A stretch of DNA of 64,000 nt from Flavobacterium gelatinilyticum (GTDB lineage: Bacteria > Bacteroidota > Bacteroidia > Flavobacteriales > Flavobacteriaceae): assembly GCF_027111295.1 (NCBI RefSeq), contig NZ_CP114287.1, positions 4,836,001-4,900,000 on the forward strand. The letters are read 5' to 3'. The stretch's first letter is position 1. Each line of letters starts with the position of its first letter. A model generated the notes under the pieces. The model did no database searches. It saw only the letters and a program-made list of their open reading frames with translations, and had not been told where the DNA came from. A program made the translations under genes and the position numbers. This document shows, in pieces, positions 10,044 to 16,378 of this stretch.

Positions 10044-10561
10044 AAAAATTATTAGTGACGGCATTTATCTGTTTAAGCACTTTGGTAAATGCACAATTAA
10101 CATCAAAAGAAGAAGTAGCTCCGGAACTGGCTGCAAAACGTGAAACAGAAAAAAAAGAAATCACGAACAGTTATCTGGCCTTAAAAAACAATTTATTGAT
10201 TTCGGATAGTCTTGCAGTAGTAAAAGATGCTGCTGCGCTGCAGAAAGCTTTGAAAAATTTCAAGTTCAAAAAACTGACTCTTGATCAAATGAACGAAGCA
10301 ACGAAAACAAGAAGAGAGATTATTGAATTGGCTGCCGAAGTTGCCGCTACAAAAAACATCAATAAACAGAGAAAAATTTTCATAACACTGTCTGCTAAAT
10401 TTTGGGATGTGGCACCAAGATTCAAACCAGCCGATACGGCTTTGCATCTTCAGATTTGTCCTATGACCAGCGCAACCTGGTTAAGCGACAGCAAGGAAAT
10501 CAAAAATCCTTATTATCCAAAAAATATGCTGACTTGCGGCGAAGTAAAAGCAAGTCTATAA
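10040..10561 (+). CDS. DUF3347 domain protein, exported, possible metal binder
   Basis: The 173-residue protein has a signal peptide (LLVTAFICLSTLVNAQ). Its start overlaps the metalloprotease stop by 4 bp (ATGA), so the two are translationally coupled. The C-terminus holds the DUF3347 signature: ICPM, then W-LS, then IKNPYYPKNMLTCGEVK. Related domains occur in CusB-like and copper/heavy-metal handling proteins, where the Cys/Met residues are candidate metal ligands. In this operon it could supply or protect the metal of the upstream protease. The role is not established. Confidence 0.8.
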   Translation: MKKLLVTAFICLSTLVNAQLTSKEEVAPELAAKRETEKKEITNSYLALKNNLLISDSLAVVKDAAALQKALKNFKFKKLTLDQMNEATKTRREIIELAAEVAATKNINKQRKIFITLSAKFWDVAPRFKPADTALHLQICPMTSATWLSDSKEIKNPYYPKNMLTCGEVKASL

Positions 10562-10853
10562 GCTAAAGATTGAATTAGTTTGTATAAGTACGGTATTCTG
10601 AATAAGGAGCCGTATTTGTCGTTTAAAGTAATTTGGGCTTTACACTTATAACTGGTGGTTTGTCCTAAAATGTCAAACCTCAGGAAAATGGCTGCGATGT
10701 CGGGTTTTGAAATTATTGCATCTTTTGAATTTAGGAAGCTGTAAAAAAATCTAATTTAATAATCATTGGTTTTAACCATTTGGACACAATCTAAATCATC
10801 GCTCATCTCCCCGAGGATTAAATCTTGGTGTTTTGAATTTAATAGCTGAAATG
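10562..10853. other. Intergenic stretch without a recognised gene
   Basis: About 290 bp between the end of the susCD operon and the tmRNA terminator. I find no ORF with a start and coding character and no clear promoter. A small TACGG...CCGTA hairpin occurs near 10588-10613. It could be decayed coding sequence, but I could not identify a parent. Confidence 0.4.
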
Positions 10854-10890
10854 AAAAAAGCCTGTAAACAAGAAGTTTACAGGCTTTTTT
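10854..10890 (-). terminator. Rho-independent terminator of tmRNA
   Basis: AGCCTGTAAAC (10859-10869) pairs perfectly with GTTTACAGGCT (10875-10885) around a 5-nt loop, with A-tract and T-tract flanks so that it can act on both strands. It lies immediately 3' of the tmRNA read on the minus strand. Confidence 0.85.
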
Positions 10891-10891
10891 G

Positions 10892-11285
10892 TGGAGTCGC
10901 CGGGAATCGAACCCGGGTCCAAACAAGCAACTAAAGAGCTTTCTACACGCTTATTTCCTGATTGAATTTTCGATGTTAAGCAAGGCCAGAAACAGCCACT
11001 CAACACTTATCTTCTTAATTTTCGAAATCCACCCGAAGCTCATGGAGATCTAGGTTTATTTTTACGGTTCCCCTTGACGGAACGCCACAAACCAAGGCTT
11101 TCCAGGAGAATCCAGCTTCCCTACCTTGTAGGGACGTGGCTAATCGTACTATGATTCAGATTATGCAGCTAAAGCGTAATTATTTTCGCCGTTTAAAAGT
11201 GTGAGATCTTATATTTACGAGCAAGGTCTCAATGCTCGGCGTGCTTACTGTTCAATTCGACTCGCTGTCAAAACCAGTCGACCCC
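10892..11285 (-). ncRNA. ssrA: tmRNA (transfer-messenger RNA)
   Basis: Read on the minus strand, the RNA begins GGGGTCG at 11285 and ends CGACTCC plus discriminator A at 10892; these ends form the 7-bp tRNA-like acceptor stem. The T-arm GGACCCGGGTTCGATTCCCGG-like segment lies just before the 3' end, and GGTTTTGACAGCGAGTCG follows the 5' end. The tag frame at 11193-11161 reads NGENNYALAA then TAA, a Bacteroidetes-type degradation tag. Length is about 394 nt. The full CCA is not encoded (A then CAAAA), so CCA must be added. It rescues stalled ribosomes with SmpB. Confidence 0.95.
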
Positions 11286-11298
11286 AGAAATAAGTCTG

Positions 11299-11306
11299 CA
11301 AATGTA
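11299..11306 (-). promoter_or_regulatory. -7 box of the tmRNA promoter
   Basis: CAAATGTA reads TACATTTG on the minus strand, an exact match to TAnnTTTG, 13 nt before the mature tmRNA 5' end. This leaves a short leader for RNase P to remove. I see no TTG at the usual -33 spacing. Confidence 0.55.
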
Positions 11307-11354
11307 GACTATTTGAAATTACTTTTTATTAAAATTTTCAGAAAAAATTCTTGT

Positions 11355-11501
11355 TAGTCGAAAGTCTTAAAGTCGCAAGTCAAAAGTCTTAAAGTCCAAT
11401 ACTTTTGTGTTTATACCATTTTGGTATAAACCTAAACAGCAAAGTAAATATTGGCAAAAGCTTTAAGACTTTATGACTTTCGACTTTAAGACTTTCGACT
11501 A
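11355..11501. repeat. Inverted repeat built from AGTC units phased 7/8 bp
   Basis: The left arm (11355-11397) carries AGTC at 11356, 11363, 11371, 11378, 11385 and 11393. The right arm (11459-11501) carries the reverse GACT at 11467, 11475, 11482, 11490 and 11497. The arms are near-complementary around a loop of about 60 nt, and the right arm ends 5 bp from the stop codon of the hydrolase gene at 11507. The structure resembles the other heptamer inverted repeats here but the unit sequence differs. Confidence 0.7.
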
Positions 11502-11506
11502 TTATG

Positions 11507-12709
11507 TTACTCTTCGTCTTTAAAATTAAAAGGATAATCCCCAAAAATTGGAGCCAGTTTACGAACCGCATACGTGTTTCGGGTCATTTTATTCGAAAGC
11601 GCAATAATCGTAACACCTTCATTCATTAAAGTGATGTACGATGAGGTATTTCCGTGCCACCAGCCGTTATGAAAATAATAGTTTTGTCCCGTTTCCCAAT
11701 TGATCATTCTAATACCCAAACCATAATTTTTGGTTCCTTTGCGCTCATTGCTGTAACCCTGATAAACCTGTTTTAATAATTCAGGTTTTAAAAAATCAGG
11801 AGATTGTCTGGCACGGTCAAATTTTAAAAGATCTCTTGCAGTCGAAAATATATTTTTGTCTCCATAAACATTATCCAGATAATCAAAACCAATTTCGACA
11901 CCATTGCCTTTGTACGACGGAACAATTTTTTTACGGTCTTTATCATCATCAAAAACATATGTATTATCCATTCCCAAAGGTTTAAAAATCATTTCATACA
12001 TCGCTTCTTTATAACTTAAGCCGGTAATTTTTTCAATAATAAGTGCCAGCATGGCATAATTGGTATTGCAATAACTGAAACGAGTTCCTGTTTTAGCTTC
12101 CAAACCAATATTTTTAGTTGCCAGAATATTTAAAATATCTTTATTAGTAAGCTGATTATGTCGGTCCCAAACCGATTTATCCCTGTCTGTAAAATAAGCA
12201 TAGTTACGCATTCCGGTACGGTGATTCAGCAGCATTCTGATCGTACAGTCCTCGTAAGGGAATGTTTTTAAAATCGTATTTACTTTTTGATCAAGATCTA
12301 TTTTACCTGCATTTGCCAGTTTTAAAATAGCTGTAGCGGTAATTACTTTACTTACAGAAGCAATTTGTACAGGTGTTTCGGGGGTTATTTTTGTACCTTC
12401 ATTTTTGTTCGCAAAACCATTGTAACGTTCAAACAAAATCTGTCCGTTTCGGGCCACTAAAAAACTTCCGTTCATAGTGTTATTTGGCCAGTTTTTATTG
12501 TAAAAGTGATTAATTCTGCCGGTAACTGAGTTTTTATAAGCCTGAGAAATCTTTTTCTCAGGACCTAATGGTTTCATTCTGGGTAAAGTATCTTCGACTG
12601 TGGGTACTGCCGTCTGCTGTGTTTTTTTGTCCTGGCCGCAAGAGCTCAAAATTAGTAGTGAGAAAAGTATTTGTGTTATCTTTGTTTTTTTAAGGAAAAT
12701 CATTTGCAT
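11507..12709 (-). CDS. Serine hydrolase, beta-lactamase/PBP-C family lipoprotein
   Basis: The 400-residue protein starts with a lipoprotein signal (LFSLLILSSCGQ). The class C beta-lactamase fold motifs are present: SxxK as SVSK (S118, K121), YxN as YCN in FSYCNTNYAML, and a late HNG-type motif (YYFHNGWWHGN). Such proteins are D-Ala-D-Ala carboxypeptidases, esterases or peptidases at the envelope; which one cannot be read from sequence. It is monocistronic, ends at the inverted repeat at 11355-11501, and has its own promoter at 12723-12757. Confidence 0.85.
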   Translation of the reverse strand: MQMIFLKKTKITQILFSLLILSSCGQDKKTQQTAVPTVEDTLPRMKPLGPEKKISQAYKNSVTGRINHFYNKNWPNNTMNGSFLVARNGQILFERYNGFANKNEGTKITPETPVQIASVSKVITATAILKLANAGKIDLDQKVNTILKTFPYEDCTIRMLLNHRTGMRNYAYFTDRDKSVWDRHNQLTNKDILNILATKNIGLEAKTGTRFSYCNTNYAMLALIIEKITGLSYKEAMYEMIFKPLGMDNTYVFDDDKDRKKIVPSYKGNGVEIGFDYLDNVYGDKNIFSTARDLLKFDRARQSPDFLKPELLKQVYQGYSNERKGTKNYGLGIRMINWETGQNYYFHNGWWHGNTSSYITLMNEGVTIIALSNKMTRNTYAVRKLAPIFGDYPFNFKDEE

Positions 12710-12722
12710 CGTTCTTTAAAAA

Positions 12723-12757
12723 CAAATATATCGATTTCAATTTTGTCGTTTTCTCAA
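12723..12757 (-). promoter_or_regulatory. Promoter of the serine hydrolase gene
   Basis: CAAATATA (12723-12730) reads TATATTTG on the minus strand, an exact -7 box, with a TTG (CAA at 12755-12757) 24 nt upstream, slightly long for the consensus. The start codon at 12709 leaves a very short leader. Confidence 0.45.
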
Positions 12758-12861
12758 TTTTAAGCTCTGTAATGAGGTTTTTTAACATACTTTTAACGAG
12801 TAGTGTTTTTAGTTCTTTGTTTTTCAGCCTGTCACGGTTTCGAAACATTCTAAATAACATT

Positions 12862-12897
12862 TTGAAAACAAAATTTTAACTATATTTGTTATATTTG
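12862..12897 (+). promoter_or_regulatory. Candidate promoter with two overlapping -7 boxes
   Basis: TTG at 12862-12864 is followed by TATATTTG at 12881-12888 (16-nt spacer) and a second TATATTTG at 12890-12897 (25-nt spacer). Both match TAnnTTTG but neither spacer is ideal. It would drive the dehydrogenase gene at 12951. Confidence 0.5.
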
Positions 12898-12950
12898 AAA
12901 CAAATAACACTTAAAAAGTTATATTATTAAACTGTCAAAAACCTAATTAA

Positions 12951-14153
12951 ATGAAGTTTGGAATTATAAAAGAAAGAAAAAATCCGCCGGACAGGAGAGT
13001 TGTTTTTTCTCCAAATGAGCTCACAAGGCTGAAACAATTGTACCATGATGCTTCTGTAAAAGTGGAAAGCTCTGATATTAGGATCTTTTCGGATGATGAG
13101 TATAAAAACATGGGAATTACAGTTACCGATGATGTCTCTGATTGTGATGTGTTATTTGGTGTAAAAGAAGTTCCGGTTGAAAGCTTAATTCCAAATAAAT
13201 CATATTTCTTTTTTTCGCACACGATCAAAAAACAGCCGCATAACCGAAAATTACTGCAGGCCATTTTAGAAAAGAATATTGATTTATACGATCATGAAAC
13301 GATTGTAGACGAACATAACCGACGCTTAATTGGTTTTGGAAAATACGCCGGAATGGTGGGAGTTTACAACGGAATCCGCGCTTTTGGGATTAAATTTGAA
13401 TTGTTTAAACTGCCAAAAGCCGAAACACTTTCGGGAAAAGAAGCCTTGATTATGCATTTAAAACGCATTACAATGCCGGCTTTAAAATTTGTGGTTACGG
13501 GAACCGGAAAGGTAGGGAGCGGGGCAAAAGAAATTCTGGATGCCATTAAAGTGAAAGAAATTACAGTAGATAATTATCTAACCAAAAAATATGCACAGGC
13601 GGTGTATGTACAGCTTGATGTTTTGGAATACAATAAAAGAAAAGACGGTCAGGTTTTGGATTTTACAGATTTTGTAAATCATCCCGAAGAATACGAATCG
13701 GATTTTGAAAGGTTTACGAAAGTTTCGGATATTTATTTTGCCGGACATTTCCACGCCAATAACGCTCCGATGATCCTAACAAAAGAAATGCTGAATGCCA
13801 GTGACTGCAAGTTAAAAGTAGTAGCCGATATTTCTTGTGATGTAAATGGTCCTATAGCATGTACCGTTAGATCTTCTACAATTGAAGATCCTTTATATGG
13901 TTATTTTCCTTTAGAAGACAGAGAAGTAGATTTTTTCCATCCGGCAGCGGTTGCTGTGATGGCGGTTGATAATCTGCCATGCGAAATTCCAAAAGATGCC
14001 AGCGAAGGTTTCGGCGAACAATTTATGGAACACGTAATTCCGGCATTCTTCAACGGTGATAAAGACGGAATCCTAAAAAGAGCCAAGATAACAGAAAAAG
14101 GAAAGTTAACTGAACGATTTGCCTATCTGCAGGACTATGTTGATGGGAAGTAG
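12951..14153 (+). CDS. NAD(P)-dependent saccharopine/alanine dehydrogenase-like oxidoreductase
   Basis: This 400-residue protein has the AlaDH/PNT-type N-terminal domain (MKFGIIKERKNPPDRRV) and a Rossmann segment (ALKFVVTGTGKVGSGAKEIL, residues about 180-200) for NAD(P). The YFAGHFHANNAPMIL stretch and the DISCDVNGPIACTVRSST motif match fungal-type LYS1 saccharopine dehydrogenase (L-lysine-forming) relatives, the likeliest family. In bacteria the substrate is uncertain, since lysine is usually made via diaminopimelate. It is monocistronic, followed by the terminator at 14186-14221, and convergent with fumC. Confidence 0.8.
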   Translation: MKFGIIKERKNPPDRRVVFSPNELTRLKQLYHDASVKVESSDIRIFSDDEYKNMGITVTDDVSDCDVLFGVKEVPVESLIPNKSYFFFSHTIKKQPHNRKLLQAILEKNIDLYDHETIVDEHNRRLIGFGKYAGMVGVYNGIRAFGIKFELFKLPKAETLSGKEALIMHLKRITMPALKFVVTGTGKVGSGAKEILDAIKVKEITVDNYLTKKYAQAVYVQLDVLEYNKRKDGQVLDFTDFVNHPEEYESDFERFTKVSDIYFAGHFHANNAPMILTKEMLNASDCKLKVVADISCDVNGPIACTVRSSTIEDPLYGYFPLEDREVDFFHPAAVAVMAVDNLPCEIPKDASEGFGEQFMEHVIPAFFNGDKDGILKRAKITEKGKLTERFAYLQDYVDGK

Positions 14154-14162
14154 TTTTTTTTG

Positions 14163-14327
14163 TTTCAGGTTTCAAGTTTCAAGTTAAAAAAAGGAGAAAA
14201 TTTTAATTTTCTCCTTTTTTTATGGATAGTTCAGTGTTTTCAACCTGAAACCTGAAACCTGAAACCTGAAACCTGAAACCTGAAACCTGAAACCTGAAAC
14301 CTGAAACCTGAAACCTGAAACCTGAAA
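14163..14327. repeat. Heptamer inverted repeat with 12 perfect tandem CCTGAAA units
   Basis: The left arm at 14163-14183 reads TTTCAGG, TTTCAAG, TTTCAAG. The right arm at 14244-14327 is twelve uninterrupted copies of CCTGAAA (84 bp), the reverse complement of the same unit. A terminator hairpin sits between them. The block fills the gap between two convergent genes, starting 9 bp after one stop and ending 8 bp before the other. Such a perfect tandem array is likely to vary in copy number between strains. Confidence 0.92.
14186..14221. terminator. Bidirectional terminator
   Basis: GGAGAAAATT pairs with AATTTTCTCC around a 2-nt turn, flanked by runs of A and T. It lies between convergent genes and can stop transcripts from both sides. 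Confidence 0.8.
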
Positions 14328-14335
14328 CAAAAAAA

Positions 14336-15721
14336 CTAAACCATATCTTCCGGCTTCACCCATGCATCAAAATCTTCGGGTGTTACGTAACCTAAACGAA
14401 CGGCTTCCTCTTTTAAAGTTGTTCCGTTTTTGTGAGCTGTCTGAGCGATTTCGGCTGCTTTGTAATAGCCAATTTTAGTGTTTAAAGCCGTTACAAGCAT
14501 AAGCGAATTGTCTACTAATTCTTTAATGCGTTTATGATTGGGTTCGATTCCCTGAGCGCAGTGTTCATCAAATGACACGCAGGCATCTCCAAGTAAACGA
14601 GCCGATTGTAAAAAGTTAGCTGCCATGACCGGTTTGAAAACATTCAGTTCGTAATGTCCCTGCATACCGCCAACAGCAATGGCCATATCGTTTCCGATAA
14701 CCTGAGCACAAACCATTGTTAAAGCTTCGCATTGCGTTGGATTTACTTTTCCGGGCATAATAGATGATCCTGGTTCATTTTCAGGAATATGAATTTCACC
14801 AATTCCGGAACGAGGTCCAGAAGCCAGCATTCTGACATCGTTTGCAATTTTATTTAAAGAAACAGCCAGCTGCTTTAACGCTCCGTGTGTTTCTACTATG
14901 GCGTCATGAGCGGCAAGTGCTTCAAATTTATTCTCGGCAGTAATAAAAGGATGATTGGTGAATTGTGCGATATATTCGGCTACTTTTACATCATATCCCT
15001 TTGGGGTATTTAAACCTGTTCCTACTGCGGTTCCGCCCAAAGCGATTTCAGACAAATGTGCCAGAGTATTTTTGAGAGCTTTTAATCCGAATGCGAGCTG
15101 TGCTGCGTAACCTGAAATTTCCTGACCTAGAGTTAATGGAGTTGCATCCATTAAATGTGTACGGCCAATTTTTACTACATCTTTATATTCGGCTGCTTTT
15201 TTTACTAAAGTGGCGTGAAGTTTTTCAACTCCGGGAATTGTGGTTTCGACTACCATTTTATAAGCTGCGATGTGCATTCCGGTTGGGAAAGTATCGTTTG
15301 AAGACTGCGATTTATTTACATCATCGTTTGCTTTGATGAATTGTTCGCCTTCGCCAATTTCAAAACCTTTCAGAACTTGTGCGCGGTTTGCGATTACCTC
15401 GTTTACATTCATGTTGCTCTGAGTTCCTGAACCTGTCTGCCAGATTACCAGCGGAAACTGATCGTCTAGTTTTCCTTCCAGGATTTCATCGCAGACCGCT
15501 GCAATAGCATCTCTTTTTTCGATTGGCAGAACTCCTAAATCATAATTGGCGTAAGCTGCTGCTTTTTTTAGATAAGCAAAACCTTCAATAATTTCCTGAG
15601 GCATTGATCCTGAGTTTCCAATTTTGAAATTGTTTCTTGAACGTTCTGTCTGCGCACCCCAATATTTATCGGCTGGGACCTGAACTTCGCCCATGGTGTC
15701 TTTTTCTATTCTGTATTTCAT
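14336..15721 (-). CDS. fumC: Fumarate hydratase class II
   Basis: The 461-residue protein has the full length of class II fumarases. The fumarate lyase signature [17 protein letters not shown] is present, as are the N-terminal [28 protein letters not shown], the substrate-binding segment [18 protein letters not shown], and [16 protein letters not shown]. It interconverts fumarate and malate in the TCA cycle and is oxygen-stable, unlike Fe-S class I enzymes. It is monocistronic, and its 3' end abuts the CCTGAAA array. Confidence 0.97.
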   Translation of the reverse strand: MKYRIEKDTMGEVQVPADKYWGAQTERSRNNFKIGNSGSMPQEIIEGFAYLKKAAAYANYDLGVLPIEKRDAIAAVCDEILEGKLDDQFPLVIWQTGSGTQSNMNVNEVIANRAQVLKGFEIGEGEQFIKANDDVNKSQSSNDTFPTGMHIAAYKMVVETTIPGVEKLHATLVKKAAEYKDVVKIGRTHLMDATPLTLGQEISGYAAQLAFGLKALKNTLAHLSEIALGGTAVGTGLNTPKGYDVKVAEYIAQFTNHPFITAENKFEALAAHDAIVETHGALKQLAVSLNKIANDVRMLASGPRSGIGEIHIPENEPGSSIMPGKVNPTQCEALTMVCAQVIGNDMAIAVGGMQGHYELNVFKPVMAANFLQSARLLGDACVSFDEHCAQGIEPNHKRIKELVDNSLMLVTALNTKIGYYKAAEIAQTAHKNGTTLKEEAVRLGYVTPEDFDAWVKPEDMV

Positions 15722-15798
15722 TATGATGTTTGTAAAATGTTATTCGGAAAATGTAAAAATGTCTAATTGTAAATTGAATTTCTTTTGAAAACGATAGT

Positions 15799-15880
15799 CT
15801 TAGCCCTGATGGAAGCGGCATCCTTTTTGTTTTTTCTTTAAAAACAAAAAGATACAGCGAACAGCAGGTTTCTGCTCCTT
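15799..15880. other. Structured intergenic element, candidate small RNA or MITE-like repeat
   Basis: Within the 336-bp gap between fumC and the small gene at 16058 there is a 12-bp perfect stem, CTTTTTGTTTTT (15823-15834) with AAAAACAAAAAG (15840-15851). It is flanked by AGCCCTGATGGAAGCGGCAT on one side and ACAGCGAACAGCAGG on the other, with a second small stem AGCAG/CTGCT at 15863-15876. The GC-containing flanks stand out from the AT-rich surroundings. I have the impression this flank/stem/flank pattern recurs between genes in Flavobacterium genomes, but cannot check it. Strand and function are unknown. Confidence 0.5.
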
Positions 15881-15999
15881 ATAAATAGTTGTTTCAGATT
15901 CCTTAAATAATAAGGTTCCGTATTCAGAAAAAACCCTTATTTAAAATGAGTATAAATATACATATAAATGTTATTTCCCGAAAATTGATTTAGATTTTA

Positions 16000-16030
16000 T
16001 TGGTGAGAAAAAATATATACCCTACATTTG
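16000..16030 (+). promoter_or_regulatory. Consensus Flavobacterium promoter for the 59-aa protein gene
   Basis: TTG at 16000-16002, a 20-nt spacer and TACATTTG at 16023-16030 match TTG-N17-23-TAnnTTTG exactly. Transcription should start near 16037, about 20 nt before the ATG at 16058. Confidence 0.8.
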
Positions 16031-16057
16031 TGGTAACATTCAAAAATTCCGGAAAAC

Positions 16058-16237
16058 ATGTTTGAATTTTCACAGTACTTAGGCTTTTTACTTTTCTTAA
16101 CCATTCTAACTATAGGGTTTTGGTTAATGTTTTTCTTGGTTGGTTTCGTATCTTATTGGGTTACGGGAGCTAGCTGGGAAATGATCAAAGAGAAAAGAGC
16201 TAAAAAAAGACAAGAAGAACAATCTTTTAAATTATAA
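16058..16237 (+). CDS. Small membrane protein, 59 residues
   Basis: ATG at 16058 opens a 59-codon frame to TAA at 16235-16237. The peptide begins MFEFSQYLGFLLFLTILT. It has one or two hydrophobic helices (about residues 8-36) with a WVTGASW motif, then a highly basic tail (KEKRAKKRQEEQ) that should lie in the cytoplasm. A consensus promoter (16000-16030) and a terminator (16252-16285) frame it exactly, which argues strongly for a real single-gene transcript. Function unknown; it resembles short conserved membrane proteins of flavobacteria. Confidence 0.75.
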   Translation: MFEFSQYLGFLLFLTILTIGFWLMFFLVGFVSYWVTGASWEMIKEKRAKKRQEEQSFKL

Positions 16238-16251
16238 TAGATTGATGTCAT

Positions 16252-16285
16252 AAAAAAAGGACCCGTTTTACGAGTCCTTTTTTTT
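16252..16285 (+). terminator. Terminator after the small membrane protein gene
   Basis: GGACCCGT and ACGAGTCC pair with one mismatch around a TTT loop, preceded by seven A and followed by a long T-run. It begins 15 bp after the stop at 16237. Confidence 0.85.
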
Positions 16286-16297
16286 GTTCCAAAAAAT

Positions 16298-16356
16298 AAA
16301 TTCCAAATTCCAATTTTGAACTGTTAATAAATTCAATCAATTGGAATTTGGAATTT
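16298..16356. repeat. Inverted repeat of ATTCCAA heptamers
   Basis: An 18-bp perfect inverted repeat: AAATTCCAAATTCCAATT (16298-16315) and AATTGGAATTTGGAATTT (16339-16356). Each arm contains two head-to-tail heptamers (ATTCCAA or its complement). The right arm lies 22 bp from the stop codon of the TonB receptor gene. Confidence 0.85.
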
Positions 16357-16378
16357 TTATATTGGGATTTAAAAGATC

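Noticed and set aside
10562-10853. Decayed AraC-type regulator or transposase
   Set aside because: Six-frame reading by eye gave only short fragments with stops and no family motif.
15091-15336. Plus-strand frame opposite fumC
   Set aside because: Antisense shadow of a conserved enzyme gene, no promoter and no recognisable product.
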